DNA of 64,000 nt, taken from positions 2,106,550 to 2,170,549 of the forward strand of contig NZ_LT960614.1 of assembly GCF_900231165.1 (NCBI RefSeq), in the 5' to 3' direction. Position 1 is the first letter of the stretch. The number at the start of each line of letters is the position of its first letter. A model generated the notes under the pieces. It was not told the DNA's origin, searched no databases, and saw only the letters and a list, made by a program, of their open reading frames with translations. The position numbers and the translations under genes were made by a program. Shown here piece by piece: positions 24,338-33,727 of the stretch. The stretch comes from Hartmannibacter diazotrophicus. Lineage in GTDB: Bacteria; Pseudomonadota; Alphaproteobacteria; Rhizobiales; Pleomorphomonadaceae.

Positions 24338-25347
24338 CGCGCTTTGTTGCCCCGGACCTTTCCGCCCTCGGCGGCCTGCCGCTGACCGAGACGGGCTTTG
24401 CCGCACTCGAGGCGAGCCGCAGCGCCTACCTCAAGGCGGCGCTGGCCCTCTACGGCATCGACTACGATGTCGAGGCACTTGAGACCGACCCGCTGCGGAT
24501 CGCCTTCTCCGAGGGCGGCGCCTACCAGGAGCAGCTTGTCGACCAGCGCATCAACGAGGCGATGTCGGCGCTCTCGCTGGCGACCGCAACGGGCGCCGCG
24601 CTCGACCATATCGCGGCGACCTATTACGGCATCTCGCGCCAGTCGACGACGGACGGCGACGGGCTCGTCACCTTCGAGAGCGATGCCCGCTTCCGCGCCC
24701 GCATCGCCCTCGCACCGGAGGCCTTCTCGACCGCCGGTCCCGAAGGCGCCTATGACTTCCACGCCCTCGAACTCGACGGCTTGCCGGACCTTTCCGACGT
24801 TGCGACCTATTCTGAAGAAGACGGCGCAACCTATTCCGATGCCGTGCTGTTCGCCGATGCCTACTCGCGCGGCCAGCGGACAACGGCCTTTGCCGGTCGG
24901 GCGAACGGCGACCCGGTGCTGGCGCCGGAAGTCCTGCTCGTCGTCCTGCCTGGGACCGACTACGGCGCCGCCGACCAGGCGCTGATCGACCGGGTCTACG
25001 ATGCGGTGACCTCCGAAGAGGTTCGCCCGATCGGGGACAACGTGCGGATCGAGGCGGCCGAGGTCGTCGACTATACGGTCGAGATGACCGTGGCCTATGC
25101 GGCCGGCGCCGATCCCGCACCGATGATCGCTGAGGTCGAGGCCAAGATCGCCGCCTACGCCGCCAAGCGCCGCCGTGTCGGCTTCACGGCCGAGCGGCTC
25201 GGGCTCGGCGGCTGCGGCTATGTCTCCGGCGTCGAGGCGGTGACCCTGACGAGCCCGGCGGCCGACGTCGGCGGCGGGTCCAAGCAGGCCCCGAACTGCA
25301 CCGCGATCACCGTGACGGCCGTCCAGGCCGCGGGCACCTGGGCCTGA
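24334..25347 (+). CDS. Baseplate protein J
   Basis: 337-aa gpJ/gp6-like wedge protein. It shows ALDHIAATYYGISRQ, the FRARIALAPEAFSTAGPEGAYDFHAL motif and VLLVVLPGTDYG, common in the family. The ATG at 24334 overlaps W's stop. J dimers form the ring that holds sheath and fibres. Confidence 0.92.
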   Translation: MTRFVAPDLSALGGLPLTETGFAALEASRSAYLKAALALYGIDYDVEALETDPLRIAFSEGGAYQEQLVDQRINEAMSALSLATATGAALDHIAATYYGISRQSTTDGDGLVTFESDARFRARIALAPEAFSTAGPEGAYDFHALELDGLPDLSDVATYSEEDGATYSDAVLFADAYSRGQRTTAFAGRANGDPVLAPEVLLVVLPGTDYGAADQALIDRVYDAVTSEEVRPIGDNVRIEAAEVVDYTVEMTVAYAAGADPAPMIAEVEAKIAAYAAKRRRVGFTAERLGLGGCGYVSGVEAVTLTSPAADVGGGSKQAPNCTAITVTAVQAAGTWA

Positions 25348-25349
25348 CG

Positions 25350-26039
25350 ATGCCCGATCCGATCATTGATGCGCAGGTGACGGCTGCAGCGGCCGTCGCC
25401 GAAGCGCTGCTGCCGATCAGCGCGATGCCGCTTGAAAAGGCGATCCTTGCCGCCGAACTCGCCCGGCTTGGCACCTACACGCCCGAGACGATCGCGACGA
25501 TCTGGAATCCGGCGACCTGTCCGGCCGTGCTGCTGCCCTGGCTTGCCTGGGCGGTCAGCGTCGACGTCTGGGATGCGGCCTGGCCGGAGAGCATCCAGCG
25601 CGCGGTGATCGCCGCGGCGCCGGGTGTGCATCGGATCAAGGGCGCCCGCAAGGCGCTCACGAGTGCGCTCGCCGCGATGACCGTCGACTGCCAGATCACC
25701 GAATGGTGGCAGCGCGAGCCCGTCGGCCGGCGCGGCACCTTCGACGTGATCGCCTTCGCCCGCACTAGCCTCTACGACGACGCCCGCCTGCTCGATGCCA
25801 AGACCATCGCCGCGATCGACCAGACGATCCGGCGCGCCAAGCCGAAGAGCCGCGTCTACACGCTGGCGGTCGGCGCGCTCGCCGCGGGCTCGATCGGCGT
25901 CTCCGGGACGGCCACCGCCGAACTGAGGGGGCGGGTCGACGCCCGCGCCGGCTTCCGTCCGAAGCGCACCATCACCCTCGGGCTCGCCGCCACCGGCACA
26001 GCCCAGATCCACGTCCGACTTGACATGAGGGCCACATGA
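25350..26039 (+). CDS. Tail protein I
   Basis: 229-aa P2 gpI-like protein linking the baseplate to fibres: LPWLAWAVSVDVWDAAWPESIQR is the diagnostic Trp-rich segment, followed by HRIKGARKALTSALAA. Overlaps the following fibre gene by 4 bp. Confidence 0.92.
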   Translation: MPDPIIDAQVTAAAAVAEALLPISAMPLEKAILAAELARLGTYTPETIATIWNPATCPAVLLPWLAWAVSVDVWDAAWPESIQRAVIAAAPGVHRIKGARKALTSALAAMTVDCQITEWWQREPVGRRGTFDVIAFARTSLYDDARLLDAKTIAAIDQTIRRAKPKSRVYTLAVGALAAGSIGVSGTATAELRGRVDARAGFRPKRTITLGLAATGTAQIHVRLDMRAT

Positions 26040-26584
26040 CTGCCGCCGCGCTGCAAATGACCATCACGACGGCGGGGCTTGCCGCCGTCATCGCCGCCCA
26101 GGGCGACGGGCTCCAGGCGACGATCACCGAGATCGCCGTCGGCAAGGGCATCGCCTCGGCTGGCGGCTTCGTCGGATACGAGCCCGCCGAGACGGCTACC
26201 GCACTCGTCTCGGAAACCGCTCGCGTGCCGCTCATCTCCGGTCAGGTGCTCGCCGACGAAGGATTCCGGGTCCAGGCGCAGGTGCCTGCGACCGAAGACG
26301 TCTACACGATCCGCGAGATCGGCGTCTTCCTGAGTGACGGCACGCTGCTCGCGGTCTGGTCGGACCCGACCCGCCTTGTCGCCGCGACCAGCCCGCTCGC
26401 CGACATCAACTTTGCGGTCGACCTGCATCTGGAAGCCCTGCCGCTGGACGCACTGGCGATCACCGTCCTGGAGCCGGACATCCCGGACCTGACGGCGGTG
26501 CTCGCTGAACTGCTGGCTGCTGCGACCCGAAATCACATCGCCAACATTGACCTTGACCAGCGCTGCCGCGCGGCGGGGATTTAA
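26036..26584 (+). CDS. Tail fibre N-terminal adaptor (gpH-like)
   Basis: 182-aa protein corresponding to the N-terminal, baseplate-attaching part of P2-type fibre proteins (LATITEIAVGKG-like stretch, VYTIREIGVFLSDGTLLAVWSDP). Much shorter than full-length gpH, so receptor binding is probably done by the next gene; the fibre is split into adaptor and tip. Confidence 0.8.
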   Translation: MTAAALQMTITTAGLAAVIAAQGDGLQATITEIAVGKGIASAGGFVGYEPAETATALVSETARVPLISGQVLADEGFRVQAQVPATEDVYTIREIGVFLSDGTLLAVWSDPTRLVAATSPLADINFAVDLHLEALPLDALAITVLEPDIPDLTAVLAELLAAATRNHIANIDLDQRCRAAGI

Positions 26585-26596
26585 GGAGAGACCTTA

Positions 26597-27769
26597 ATGG
26601 TTACAGCCGCAGAATCACTCATCGACGGGGCGACCGCGCTCAACGATGCCGTCGCTGCCTATACCGCGCTCACCGACGCCATCCAGGACAAACTTGACTT
26701 GCTCGCCGACTGGCAGATCGCCGCAGCGACCACAGTCACGATCGGCGTCGACTACGACACCATCCAGGAGGCCTGGGACGCGTTCAAGTTCAAGCAGTTG
26801 AATGCGGACGTGATCATTCAGGTGCCGGACGGCGACCACTATATCGAACCGACCTTGCTGGCCGATGCCCCCTTCGGCGCCCGCATCCATGTTCGCGGCA
26901 ATCTCGCCAACCCGGCGGCCTGCCGGCTGATCGCGACATGGACGATCGGCGCGGCGCTGCCCTATGTCATCTCGGTCGAGCGCTGCGTTGCCGAGGTTTC
27001 CGGCTTCCGGCTCCTCGGCAATGGGCCTTACAAGGTCGCCTGCGGGCTGAAGGTCGGAACGGCCGCCGTTGTGTCCAGCGCGGACGGCTCGATCGAGGTC
27101 GACGGCTGCACCGCCGGCATTCAGGCAACGCAGGGCGCCACCTATGTCGGCCATCAGCCGGTGATCACCGGCTGCGTGCGCTCGATCGAGGGCTATGACG
27201 GCGCAAGGCTCTACGCCAACGACCCGGATATCACGGGCCTCGGCAAGGCCTGGATTGACCCGACCTCCGGCGACCGGAGCTACGGCATTTATGGTTCGCA
27301 GTCGGCCGTCGTCGTCTGCCGGGGTGCCACGGTCAGCGCGTGCCAGATCGGCGCGCTTTCGGCCTGGTCGGCCTTCCTGATCGTCAACAAGATCACGGTC
27401 GACGATTGTTATACGGGCGTTGCTGGCGATCGCGGCGGCTATCTGCGCGCCGGTCCCTCCGACGATCTGACCCAGCCGGCCACGATCACCAACTGCGACA
27501 ATGGCATGACCTCCAACAACCTCGCGGTCCTGGAGGCGCCCAACGCCGTCGTCGACAGTTGCGTCGTCGGATATCAGGCCGCCGACCTCGCGCGCCTGAT
27601 GGCGCCGGACAGCACCGCCACGAACTGCTCCAGCTTCGGTTATGCCGCCTACACCAATGCGGTGGTCACGGCGGAGAGGTCGCTGGCGAACGCCGCCGGC
27701 AACGGCACCAACTACAACCTTTCCAGCGGCACGCCCGGAGCCACCGGCGGCCTCCTCACCTACAGCTAA
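26597..27769 (+). CDS. Tail spike/fibre with parallel beta-helix
   Basis: 390-aa protein. A short helical N-terminus (residues 1-40) is followed by strands with a turn-rich, Cys- and Gly-rich repetitive pattern (DGDHYIEP, VSGFRLLGNGP, DGCTAGIQATQGATY, VDDCYTGVAGDRGGY, NCDNGMTSNN) typical of right-handed beta-helix spikes. It probably recognises or cleaves a surface polysaccharide. It follows the adaptor with a 12-nt gap. Confidence 0.75.
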   Translation: MVTAAESLIDGATALNDAVAAYTALTDAIQDKLDLLADWQIAAATTVTIGVDYDTIQEAWDAFKFKQLNADVIIQVPDGDHYIEPTLLADAPFGARIHVRGNLANPAACRLIATWTIGAALPYVISVERCVAEVSGFRLLGNGPYKVACGLKVGTAAVVSSADGSIEVDGCTAGIQATQGATYVGHQPVITGCVRSIEGYDGARLYANDPDITGLGKAWIDPTSGDRSYGIYGSQSAVVVCRGATVSACQIGALSAWSAFLIVNKITVDDCYTGVAGDRGGYLRAGPSDDLTQPATITNCDNGMTSNNLAVLEAPNAVVDSCVVGYQAADLARLMAPDSTATNCSSFGYAAYTNAVVTAERSLANAAGNGTNYNLSSGTPGATGGLLTYS

Positions 27770-27784
27770 GAGGAAGAGCAGACC

Positions 27785-28123
27785 ATGCCAGACATCCAGC
27801 CCCCGCGCGCCGATCTGCGCGATGCCATCCAGCGCGAAGCGGGCGACCTCCAGACCCTCTTCGGCACGACGTCGGACGGCGCCCTGGCGCTGGCGCTCAC
27901 CGTTGCCCGCATGGCGCGGGCGATGTCCGGCGGCAGCACCATTGCCGAGATGAAAGCGGCGGCAAGCGATGCCGACGCAATCCTCGGCCCGCTGCTCGAT
28001 GCCGTCGACGGCGGAACGGTCGTCACGACCTATTCGGCCAAGGGGCTCGACGAGGCGGCGGTCTTCACCGAGGTCGGGACCCGGGCAACCGCCGTCGCTG
28101 GCGTTCTGGCTAACGGCCAGTAG
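27785..28123 (+). CDS. Small phage protein after the spike
   Basis: 112-aa Ala-rich helical protein (LRDAIQREAGDLQTLFGTTSDGALALALTVARM). It sits where tail-fibre chaperones occur, but no chaperone motif is visible. Function not assigned. Confidence 0.5.
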   Translation: MPDIQPPRADLRDAIQREAGDLQTLFGTTSDGALALALTVARMARAMSGGSTIAEMKAAASDADAILGPLLDAVDGGTVVTTYSAKGLDEAAVFTEVGTRATAVAGVLANGQ

Positions 28124-28173
28124 ACCTCCGCAATCCCTGACATCCACCGGCGGCATCCCGGTTGCCGCATAAG

Positions 28174-28200
28174 CTTTTCGCAAAACCGGTTCCCACTTTT
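28174..28200 (+). repeat. Dispersed motif CAAAACCGGTTCCCACTTTT, copy 1
   Basis: 27-bp element almost repeated at 33962-33989. The shared core AAAACCGGTNCCCACTTTT resembles a short intergenic motif I recall as frequent in Rhizobiales genomes. It lies between the spike cluster and the sheath gene. Confidence 0.6.
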
Positions 28201-28227
28201 GCGGCTCATGCGTGAGCCGCTTTTTTT
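28200..28227 (+). terminator. Terminator before tail sheath gene
   Basis: GCGGCTCA / TGAGCCGC hairpin with TGCG loop and seven T. Separates baseplate/fibre from sheath genes. Confidence 0.85.
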
Positions 28228-28257
28228 ATGCCCGACGCCGGGCTGCAGGAGACCACC

Positions 28258-29472
28258 ATGACCACACCCACTTTCGGGATGACCTTCACCCGGCCGGACG
28301 GCGAGGTGACATCGGTCCTCGATCCGGACTTCTCCAAGGCGCTGATCATCGAATCCTCGGAGGATGCCGATGCGGCCAAGTATCCGGTCGGGACGCCGGT
28401 GCGCATCTCGACCAGCGACACCGATGCGGTCGGCAAGCTCGGGACCGGCTATCTCGCCGACGCGGTCTCCGGCATCAACGCCCAGCTTGTCGGCCTCAAT
28501 GCCGGCGCCGATGTGATCATCCTGCGCGTTGCCGAGGGCGCGGACGTCCAGGAGACGTCGGCCAATATCGTCGCGGCACTCGCGACGGTCGGCACCATTC
28601 CGAGCATCGTCAACGCGACGCCGCGGCTGATCTATGCGGGACGCACCGACTGGCAGGCCGATGCGCAGACCGCCAACCCGGTCGTTGCCGCGTTGCCTGC
28701 GGCCTGCGAGACGCTGCTCGCCATCGCGGTCGTCGATGTCGACGACACCAGCGCGGCAACCGCGATCGCCGCCCGCGAGACCATGTCCTCGCAGCGGCTC
28801 ATGCCGGTCGGCGTCGCGGCCCGGGTCTACGAGGGCGTCAACCTCGTCACCCGGCCGATGGCGCCGCGCATCCTCGGCCTCTTCATGGCGGTCGACAACA
28901 ACATGGCCGGCATTCCATCGGACCCGATCGCCAACCGGGCGATCCAGGGCCTTGCCGGGTTGTCGCGCAAAATTCCCTTCTCGCTGCTCGACGGCTCGAC
29001 CGAGGGCCAGCAGATGCTGGCGGCCAACGTCTCGATCGTGGTGCAGGGCGAGACGGGCGTCGACGGCGCGGCCTCCGATGGCGGCTTCAGCTTCATCGGC
29101 ACCGACAATGCCGACACGGGCACGACCTGGGAGCAGATCCACCAGGTGCGCATGGCCGACTTCGTGACCGCGAAGATGGCCGGCATCACCCGCGACTTTC
29201 TCGGCCAGAAGATCACGGCCGACATGGTCGAGGCCTGGCTCAACAGCCTCAAGTCGCCGCTGCGCGACTACAAGGCCGACAACGCGCTCCTCGGCTACGA
29301 CGTCAAGTTCCTGCCCTCGCAGAACTCGGCCGCCGACATCCGGCTCGGCACCCTGCAGGTCAACCTCGGCATCGAGCCGTGCCCGGCCTTCAAGCTCGCC
29401 AAGCACGAGATCAGGCGCTACGCGCCTGCCGTCGATGCCCTGGTCGCCGAGATCGTCGCCAACTTCAATTAA
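28258..29472 (+). CDS. Tail sheath protein (FI-like)
   Basis: 404-aa contractile sheath protein. The ATG at 28258 follows AGGAG; an upstream ATG inside the terminator is unlikely. Recognisable parts are SFIGTDNADTGTTWEQIHQVRMADFV and the C-terminal EPCPAFKLAKHEIRRYAP segment of P2-FI-like sheaths. It proves a contractile (myovirus) tail. Confidence 0.93.
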   Translation: MTTPTFGMTFTRPDGEVTSVLDPDFSKALIIESSEDADAAKYPVGTPVRISTSDTDAVGKLGTGYLADAVSGINAQLVGLNAGADVIILRVAEGADVQETSANIVAALATVGTIPSIVNATPRLIYAGRTDWQADAQTANPVVAALPAACETLLAIAVVDVDDTSAATAIAARETMSSQRLMPVGVAARVYEGVNLVTRPMAPRILGLFMAVDNNMAGIPSDPIANRAIQGLAGLSRKIPFSLLDGSTEGQQMLAANVSIVVQGETGVDGAASDGGFSFIGTDNADTGTTWEQIHQVRMADFVTAKMAGITRDFLGQKITADMVEAWLNSLKSPLRDYKADNALLGYDVKFLPSQNSAADIRLGTLQVNLGIEPCPAFKLAKHEIRRYAPAVDALVAEIVANFN

Positions 29473-29529
29473 CGGGCAGGGCGCCGCCGCGCCCTCCCGC
29501 CGATCCCTTCCATTCGGAGACCCTGACCG

Positions 29530-30042
29530 ATGCAGCCTCTCTACGTGCTCCAGGCGGTGGACGTTCGCCGCGCGACCGTTGCCGGATCCAGCCGGGCGAC
29601 GACGGTGCAAAAGCTCGTCATCCCGCCGATCAAGTTCATGAACGCCAACCACAACCCGGGTGGCGGCGTGATGAGCGTCGACTTCACCCTGCCGCGCACC
29701 GAGCCGATCGAGCCGACCTTCATGGTCAAGGGCATCGACACGGACATCTTCGACGGCATGGGCTTTGCCGACGAGTGGACCTTTGCCGGCGCCTTCCGGG
29801 ACAAGCAGTCCGGGGCCATGGTGCCGATGCGCGCCGTCATCAAGGGCGCGATCTCCGAATGGGAGCCGGACGAAAGCGACCCGGCCGACTTCATCGGCTG
29901 CAATCACATCTTCAAGGAAGTGACCCACTTCGACCTGACGATGGACGGCAAGGAACTCTACTACATCGACTTCTGGGAGCGGGTGCTGCGCGTGAGCGGC
30001 AATGACCTCTTCGCCGACATTCGCTCGGCGCTCGGCGCCTGA
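29530..30042 (+). CDS. Major tail tube protein (FII-like)
   Basis: 170-aa tube protein following the sheath as in P2 (FI-FII). Typical features: LPRTEPIEPTFMVKGIDTDIFDGMGFADEW and KEVTHFDLTMDGKELYYIDFWERVLRV. Forms hexameric rings of the inner tube. Confidence 0.92.
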   Translation: MQPLYVLQAVDVRRATVAGSSRATTVQKLVIPPIKFMNANHNPGGGVMSVDFTLPRTEPIEPTFMVKGIDTDIFDGMGFADEWTFAGAFRDKQSGAMVPMRAVIKGAISEWEPDESDPADFIGCNHIFKEVTHFDLTMDGKELYYIDFWERVLRVSGNDLFADIRSALGA

Positions 30043-30105
30043 TCGGCGCACCGCACACTGGCGACGGACTGACCGCCAGCCTTTTCCCCTGACCGAGGAC
30101 CAATC

Positions 30106-30483
30106 ATGAGCAAGCCGAAGAGCGCCACCGTCACGCTGGAATTTCCGATCGAGGAGGTGGATGGCACCCCTCTTGAGACGCCGATCACGCAACTCACCTT
30201 CCGCCGCATGAAGGCCAAGGATGCCCTGACCATGGAAGGCATCGACGGCAAGACCGAGGCCGGCTTTGCCCTCTACGCCGCCCTTGCCGGCGTCGAGCCG
30301 GCGGTGATCGCCGAACTCGACACCGACGACCTGACTGCGATCACAGAGAAGGTGGCCCCCCTCATGGGAAAGTCGGGGGAGGCGATGCTGCGCCAGGCGA
30401 TGGCGAAGGCAGCGGCGGAGGCGGCGAAAGCCTCTGGCGAGACCTCATCCTCCGATTCGGACGGGAAGCCCGATGCCCCCTGA
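30106..30483 (+). CDS. Tail assembly chaperone, short form (gpE-like)
   Basis: 125-aa protein (MSKPKSATVTLEFPIEEVDGTPL) of the P2 gpE/tail assembly chaperone type, located between tube and tape measure. It shares its first 89 codons with a longer product made by -1 slippage at 30366-30372. Together they chaperone the tape-measure protein during tail assembly. Confidence 0.82.
   Translation: MSKPKSATVTLEFPIEEVDGTPLETPITQLTFRRMKAKDALTMEGIDGKTEAGFALYAALAGVEPAVIAELDTDDLTAITEKVAPLMGKSGEAMLRQAMAKAAAEAAKASGETSSSDSDGKPDAP
30366..30372 (+). other. Programmed -1 frameshift site GGGAAAG
   Basis: In the zero frame the codons read ATG GGA AAG, so the heptamer is G GGA AAG, the canonical X XXY YYZ pattern and the same heptamer used by lambda genes G and T. 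The -1 frame is open from here to a stop at 30573-30575. Confidence 0.75.
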
Positions 30484-30575
30484 GTGACGTGATGGAGATG
30501 GACATCGACGAGTTCATCTCCAACGTCGAGGCCCTCGGCCGGGTCATCAAATCCGAGCGGCCACCGCGCCGCTGA
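30372..30575 (+). CDS. E' extension of tail assembly chaperone (-1 frame)
   Basis: After the slip the ribosome adds 67 residues: a Gly-rich linker, then LWRDLILRFGREARCPLSDVMEMDIDEF and a short basic end. The Trp-Arg-Asp and PLSDVMEMDIDEF parts resemble the E' end of P2-type chaperones. The segment has no start codon or ribosome site of its own except a weak internal ATG at 30492, so it is best read as a fusion of 156 residues in total. Confidence 0.72.
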   Translation, partial: VGGGDAAPGDGEGSGGGGESLWRDLILRFGREARCPLSDVMEMDIDEFISNVEALGRVIKSERPPRR

Positions 30576-30608
30576 CCGCCTGCCCAAACCCAAAGGCATC
30601 CCCGCTTC

Positions 30609-33287
30609 ATGATCCTCACCTCGGAACTGATCGTCTCGCTGATCGATCAGGTGACGGCGCCTGCGCGCGCCGCTGCCGCCTCGGTCGGACGGCTGAAGGA
30701 TGCGGCGAAGTCGAACGCCGAGCAGATGGCGGCGATGCGCGGCTCCATGATCGGGGCCGTTGCCGGGGCGGCGGCGCTGGCGACCGCCATGGTGGCGCCG
30801 GTCCATTCGGCGCTCGCCTTCGAAAGCGCCATGGCCGACGTCAAGAAGGTCGTCAACTTCGAGACGCCGCAGGCCTTCGCCGACATGAAGAAACAGGTCC
30901 TGGACCTGTCGACAGAACTGCCGATGACGGCGACCGGCATCGCCGATATCGTCGCGGCGGCGGGTCAGGCGGGAATGGCGGACCGCGAACTGGCGCAGTT
31001 CGCGGAGATGGCGGCCAAGGTCGGCATTGCCTTCGATATCTCGGCGGGGCAGGCCGGCGAAAGCCTTGCCAAGATCAAGACGGCGCTCGATCTCTCGGTC
31101 GACGAGACGGGCAAGCTCGCCGACGCGATCAACTATCTCTCCAACACCTCCGCCTCGAGCGCGCCGGACATCCTCGACTTCATGCGAAGGGTCGGCAGCC
31201 AGGGCAAGCAGTACGGGTTCACCGCGGCCCAGACGGCGGCGATCGGCTCGGCCATGATCGCGGCCGGCGCGCAGGCGGATGTCGCCGGCACGTCCTTTGC
31301 CAATGTCGGCCGGGCGCTCGCGCGGGGCGCGAACGCGACCAAGAGCCAGCGCAAGGCGTTTGCCGCAATCGGCCTCGATGCCAAGAAGGTGGCAAAATCG
31401 CTCCAGGTCGACGCCGTCGGCACGCTCAACGACGTGATCGAGCGCATCCGGGCGCTGCCGAAGCATTTGCAGGCCTCGACCATCTCCAGCCTCTTCGGCG
31501 ACGAGGCGAGGGCCATCGCGCCGCTGATCGAGAATGCGGACCTCTTGAAGAAGTCCCTCGGCGCTGTTGCTGATGAAGCTTCCTATCTCGGATCGGCGCA
31601 GGCGGAATACGAGACCCGGGCGGCGACGGCCGGAAACGCGATCCAGCTTCTGCGCAACATCGTGGAGAAGCTCTCGATCTCGATCGGCACGGCGCTGCTG
31701 CCGGCGATCGTCGACGTCGTGAAGGCGATCTCGCCCTACATCAGCGCGCTGGCGGACCTTGCGATTGCCCATCCGGTCGCCGTGCAGGCGATCGTGGCCC
31801 TCGTCGGCGGATTGGTGGCGCTGAAGATCGCCAGCATCGCCGCGCGCTTTGCCTTCCTCGCCCTCAAGGGCGGCATGCTGGACCTTGCGATCGTCGGGGC
31901 GCGAGCGGCCGGAGCCATGACGCTGCTCGGCGGACCCTTGAAGCTGCTGGCCGCGCCCTTGACGATGCTGGTCGGATCGGTGCGCGCCGCGCGGACGGCG
32001 CTCGTCGGCTTTGCCGCCTCGGCCCGGATCGTCGGCATTGCCGGCGCCTCGCAGATCGCCCTGGCAGGGCTCGGGCAGGGCTTCGTCGGGCTCGTCAACC
32101 CGATCGGCCTGGTGCGGGTGGCGCTCGTCGCCCTGCGCCTGGCGCTGATCACCACGGGCATCGGCGCCCTCGTGGTCGGCCTCGCCGCGGCGGGCGTGTG
32201 GATCTACAACAACTGGTCGGGCCTTGCCGCGATGTTCACCGGCATCGGCGATGCCATCGCCGAGAAGTTCCCCGCGCTCGGCGCCGCCTTCCAGCCGCTC
32301 ATCTCGGCGATCTCCGCGATCTGGGACACCCTGTCCTCGCTCTTCGGCAAGGTCCAGATGAGCGACCAGGAATGGCGCGACATGGGCCGCCGGTGGATGA
32401 CCAATCTGCTGGACGGCCTGATCGCCAACGTCGAGGCCGTGCTGGCATGGTTCCGCGACCTGCCGTCCCGGATCCTCGCCACTATCGGTTCGATCGACAT
32501 CGCATCGCTCGTCTCGTGGCCGTCGATGCCGGACTGGCTCGGCGGCGGCGGGGGCGGCGACGGCGCAACGCCTCCGGCCACGGGAGAGCAACCCGCCAAG
32601 AAGGGCAAGCCCTGGCGGACGAAGGGCACGGTCTCCAATGCCGCGACTGCAGCCAACGACAATGCCGGCATTGCCGGTGCTCGCGCGGCCGGCGGCGCTG
32701 TCCGGGCCGGCCTCAACTATCTCGTCGGCGAGCGCGGCCCGGAACTGGTGACACCCACGCGCGACGGCTTCGTCCACAGCGCGACCGACACGGCCCGGAT
32801 GATCCGCGAGAAGATCGCCGGACTGGTCGGCGCCGGCCGCGAGACGCTCTCGGGGATGCTCGGCACGAGCAACGCGGACGCCGCGCCTAATGGTCCGACC
32901 GTTCCGGACATCGCCGGAGCGATGGCCCGCCAGATGGCGCAGGTCTCGTCGGTGGCCAACGACAATGCCGCGGCGGCCGGGCGCGGCATGATGGACGCCG
33001 TGCAGGCGATGCGCGGCAAGCTGGCGGACCTTGCCGCACCATTCGCCGGGGGCAGGGCGCCAGCTTCCGTTGCGAGCGCCCTTGCGCCGGCTCCGCCCTC
33101 GCAGCCGCCCGGGCAGCCCGGGGCGGCTCAAGGGCAGCAGGCAGGGGACCGCACGATCACGATCGGCACCATCATCATCAAGACGGAAGGTCAGGCCGAT
33201 GCCCGGAGCATCGCCAATGACCTGAAGCGCGAACTGGAGGAGCGCCTCGCCGGTATCCAGACGGACACCGGCTGGGCGGTGGCTTAG
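30609..33287 (+). CDS. Tail tape measure protein
   Basis: 892-aa protein, the longest in the prophage. Residues 70-290 carry the conserved phage tape-measure core (FESAMADVKKVVNFETPQAF ... LPMTATGIADIVAAAGQAG ... FMRRVGSQGKQYGFTAAQTAAIGSAMI). Hydrophobic segments lie around residues 375-425 and 440-540, and the Gly/Pro-rich C-terminus is low-complexity. It sets tail length. With a 1.5 Angstrom rise per residue a tail of about 130 nm would be expected (estimate). Confidence 0.93.
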   Translation: MILTSELIVSLIDQVTAPARAAAASVGRLKDAAKSNAEQMAAMRGSMIGAVAGAAALATAMVAPVHSALAFESAMADVKKVVNFETPQAFADMKKQVLDLSTELPMTATGIADIVAAAGQAGMADRELAQFAEMAAKVGIAFDISAGQAGESLAKIKTALDLSVDETGKLADAINYLSNTSASSAPDILDFMRRVGSQGKQYGFTAAQTAAIGSAMIAAGAQADVAGTSFANVGRALARGANATKSQRKAFAAIGLDAKKVAKSLQVDAVGTLNDVIERIRALPKHLQASTISSLFGDEARAIAPLIENADLLKKSLGAVADEASYLGSAQAEYETRAATAGNAIQLLRNIVEKLSISIGTALLPAIVDVVKAISPYISALADLAIAHPVAVQAIVALVGGLVALKIASIAARFAFLALKGGMLDLAIVGARAAGAMTLLGGPLKLLAAPLTMLVGSVRAARTALVGFAASARIVGIAGASQIALAGLGQGFVGLVNPIGLVRVALVALRLALITTGIGALVVGLAAAGVWIYNNWSGLAAMFTGIGDAIAEKFPALGAAFQPLISAISAIWDTLSSLFGKVQMSDQEWRDMGRRWMTNLLDGLIANVEAVLAWFRDLPSRILATIGSIDIASLVSWPSMPDWLGGGGGGDGATPPATGEQPAKKGKPWRTKGTVSNAATAANDNAGIAGARAAGGAVRAGLNYLVGERGPELVTPTRDGFVHSATDTARMIREKIAGLVGAGRETLSGMLGTSNADAAPNGPTVPDIAGAMARQMAQVSSVANDNAAAAGRGMMDAVQAMRGKLADLAAPFAGGRAPASVASALAPAPPSQPPGQPGAAQGQQAGDRTITIGTIIIKTEGQADARSIANDLKRELEERLAGIQTDTGWAVA

Positions 33288-33289
33288 CG

Positions 33290-33727
33290 ATGCTCTACAT
33301 TCTCGGTGCTCTCGTCTTCGACACCCGGCCCTTCAACGCGGACAGCTTCGAGCGCTCCTCGTCGGCCGACATCGTCGCCAAGGGAACGATGGGCGGCCTG
33401 CAGACGCACGAATTCATGGGCGAGGGCGATGAAGAAATCACCCTGACCGGACGCCTCCTGCCGTTCCGGACCGGCGGTCTCACGGAACTGGAGATCGCCC
33501 GCGAGATGAGCCGGCAGGGCACGCAGATGCCGCTGATGCGCGGCGATGGCCTGCGGCTCGGCTGGTATGCGATCAACGCGCTCGACGAGCGCCACGACGA
33601 CCTGATGCGCGGCGGCGTCGGCTTCACGGTCGACTACCGCCTCCGCCTGGTGAAGACGGGCAACAGCGCGGCCATTTCCGAGGCAGGGCTGATCGTCGGC
33701 CTTCTCAACCTGTTCGGGGTCATCTGA
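33290..33727 (+). CDS. Tail protein U
   Basis: 145-aa P2 gpU-like protein (MLYILGALVFDTRPFN ... LTGRLLPFRTGGLTELEIAREMSRQGTQMPLMRGDG). It follows the tape measure and precedes X, as in P2, and caps or terminates the tail. Its stop overlaps the X start. Confidence 0.9.
   Translation: MLYILGALVFDTRPFNADSFERSSSADIVAKGTMGGLQTHEFMGEGDEEITLTGRLLPFRTGGLTELEIAREMSRQGTQMPLMRGDGLRLGWYAINALDERHDDLMRGGVGFTVDYRLRLVKTGNSAAISEAGLIVGLLNLFGVI

Noticed and set aside
28030-30192. Long minus-strand open frame (720 codons) across the sheath and tube genes
   Set aside because: High-GC antisense shadow of well-recognised plus-strand tail genes; its translation is Arg/Asp/Gly-rich without domains.
30273-33131. Minus-strand open frame of 952 codons opposite the tape measure gene
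   Set aside because: Antisense of a clear tape-measure protein; composition typical of shadow frames.
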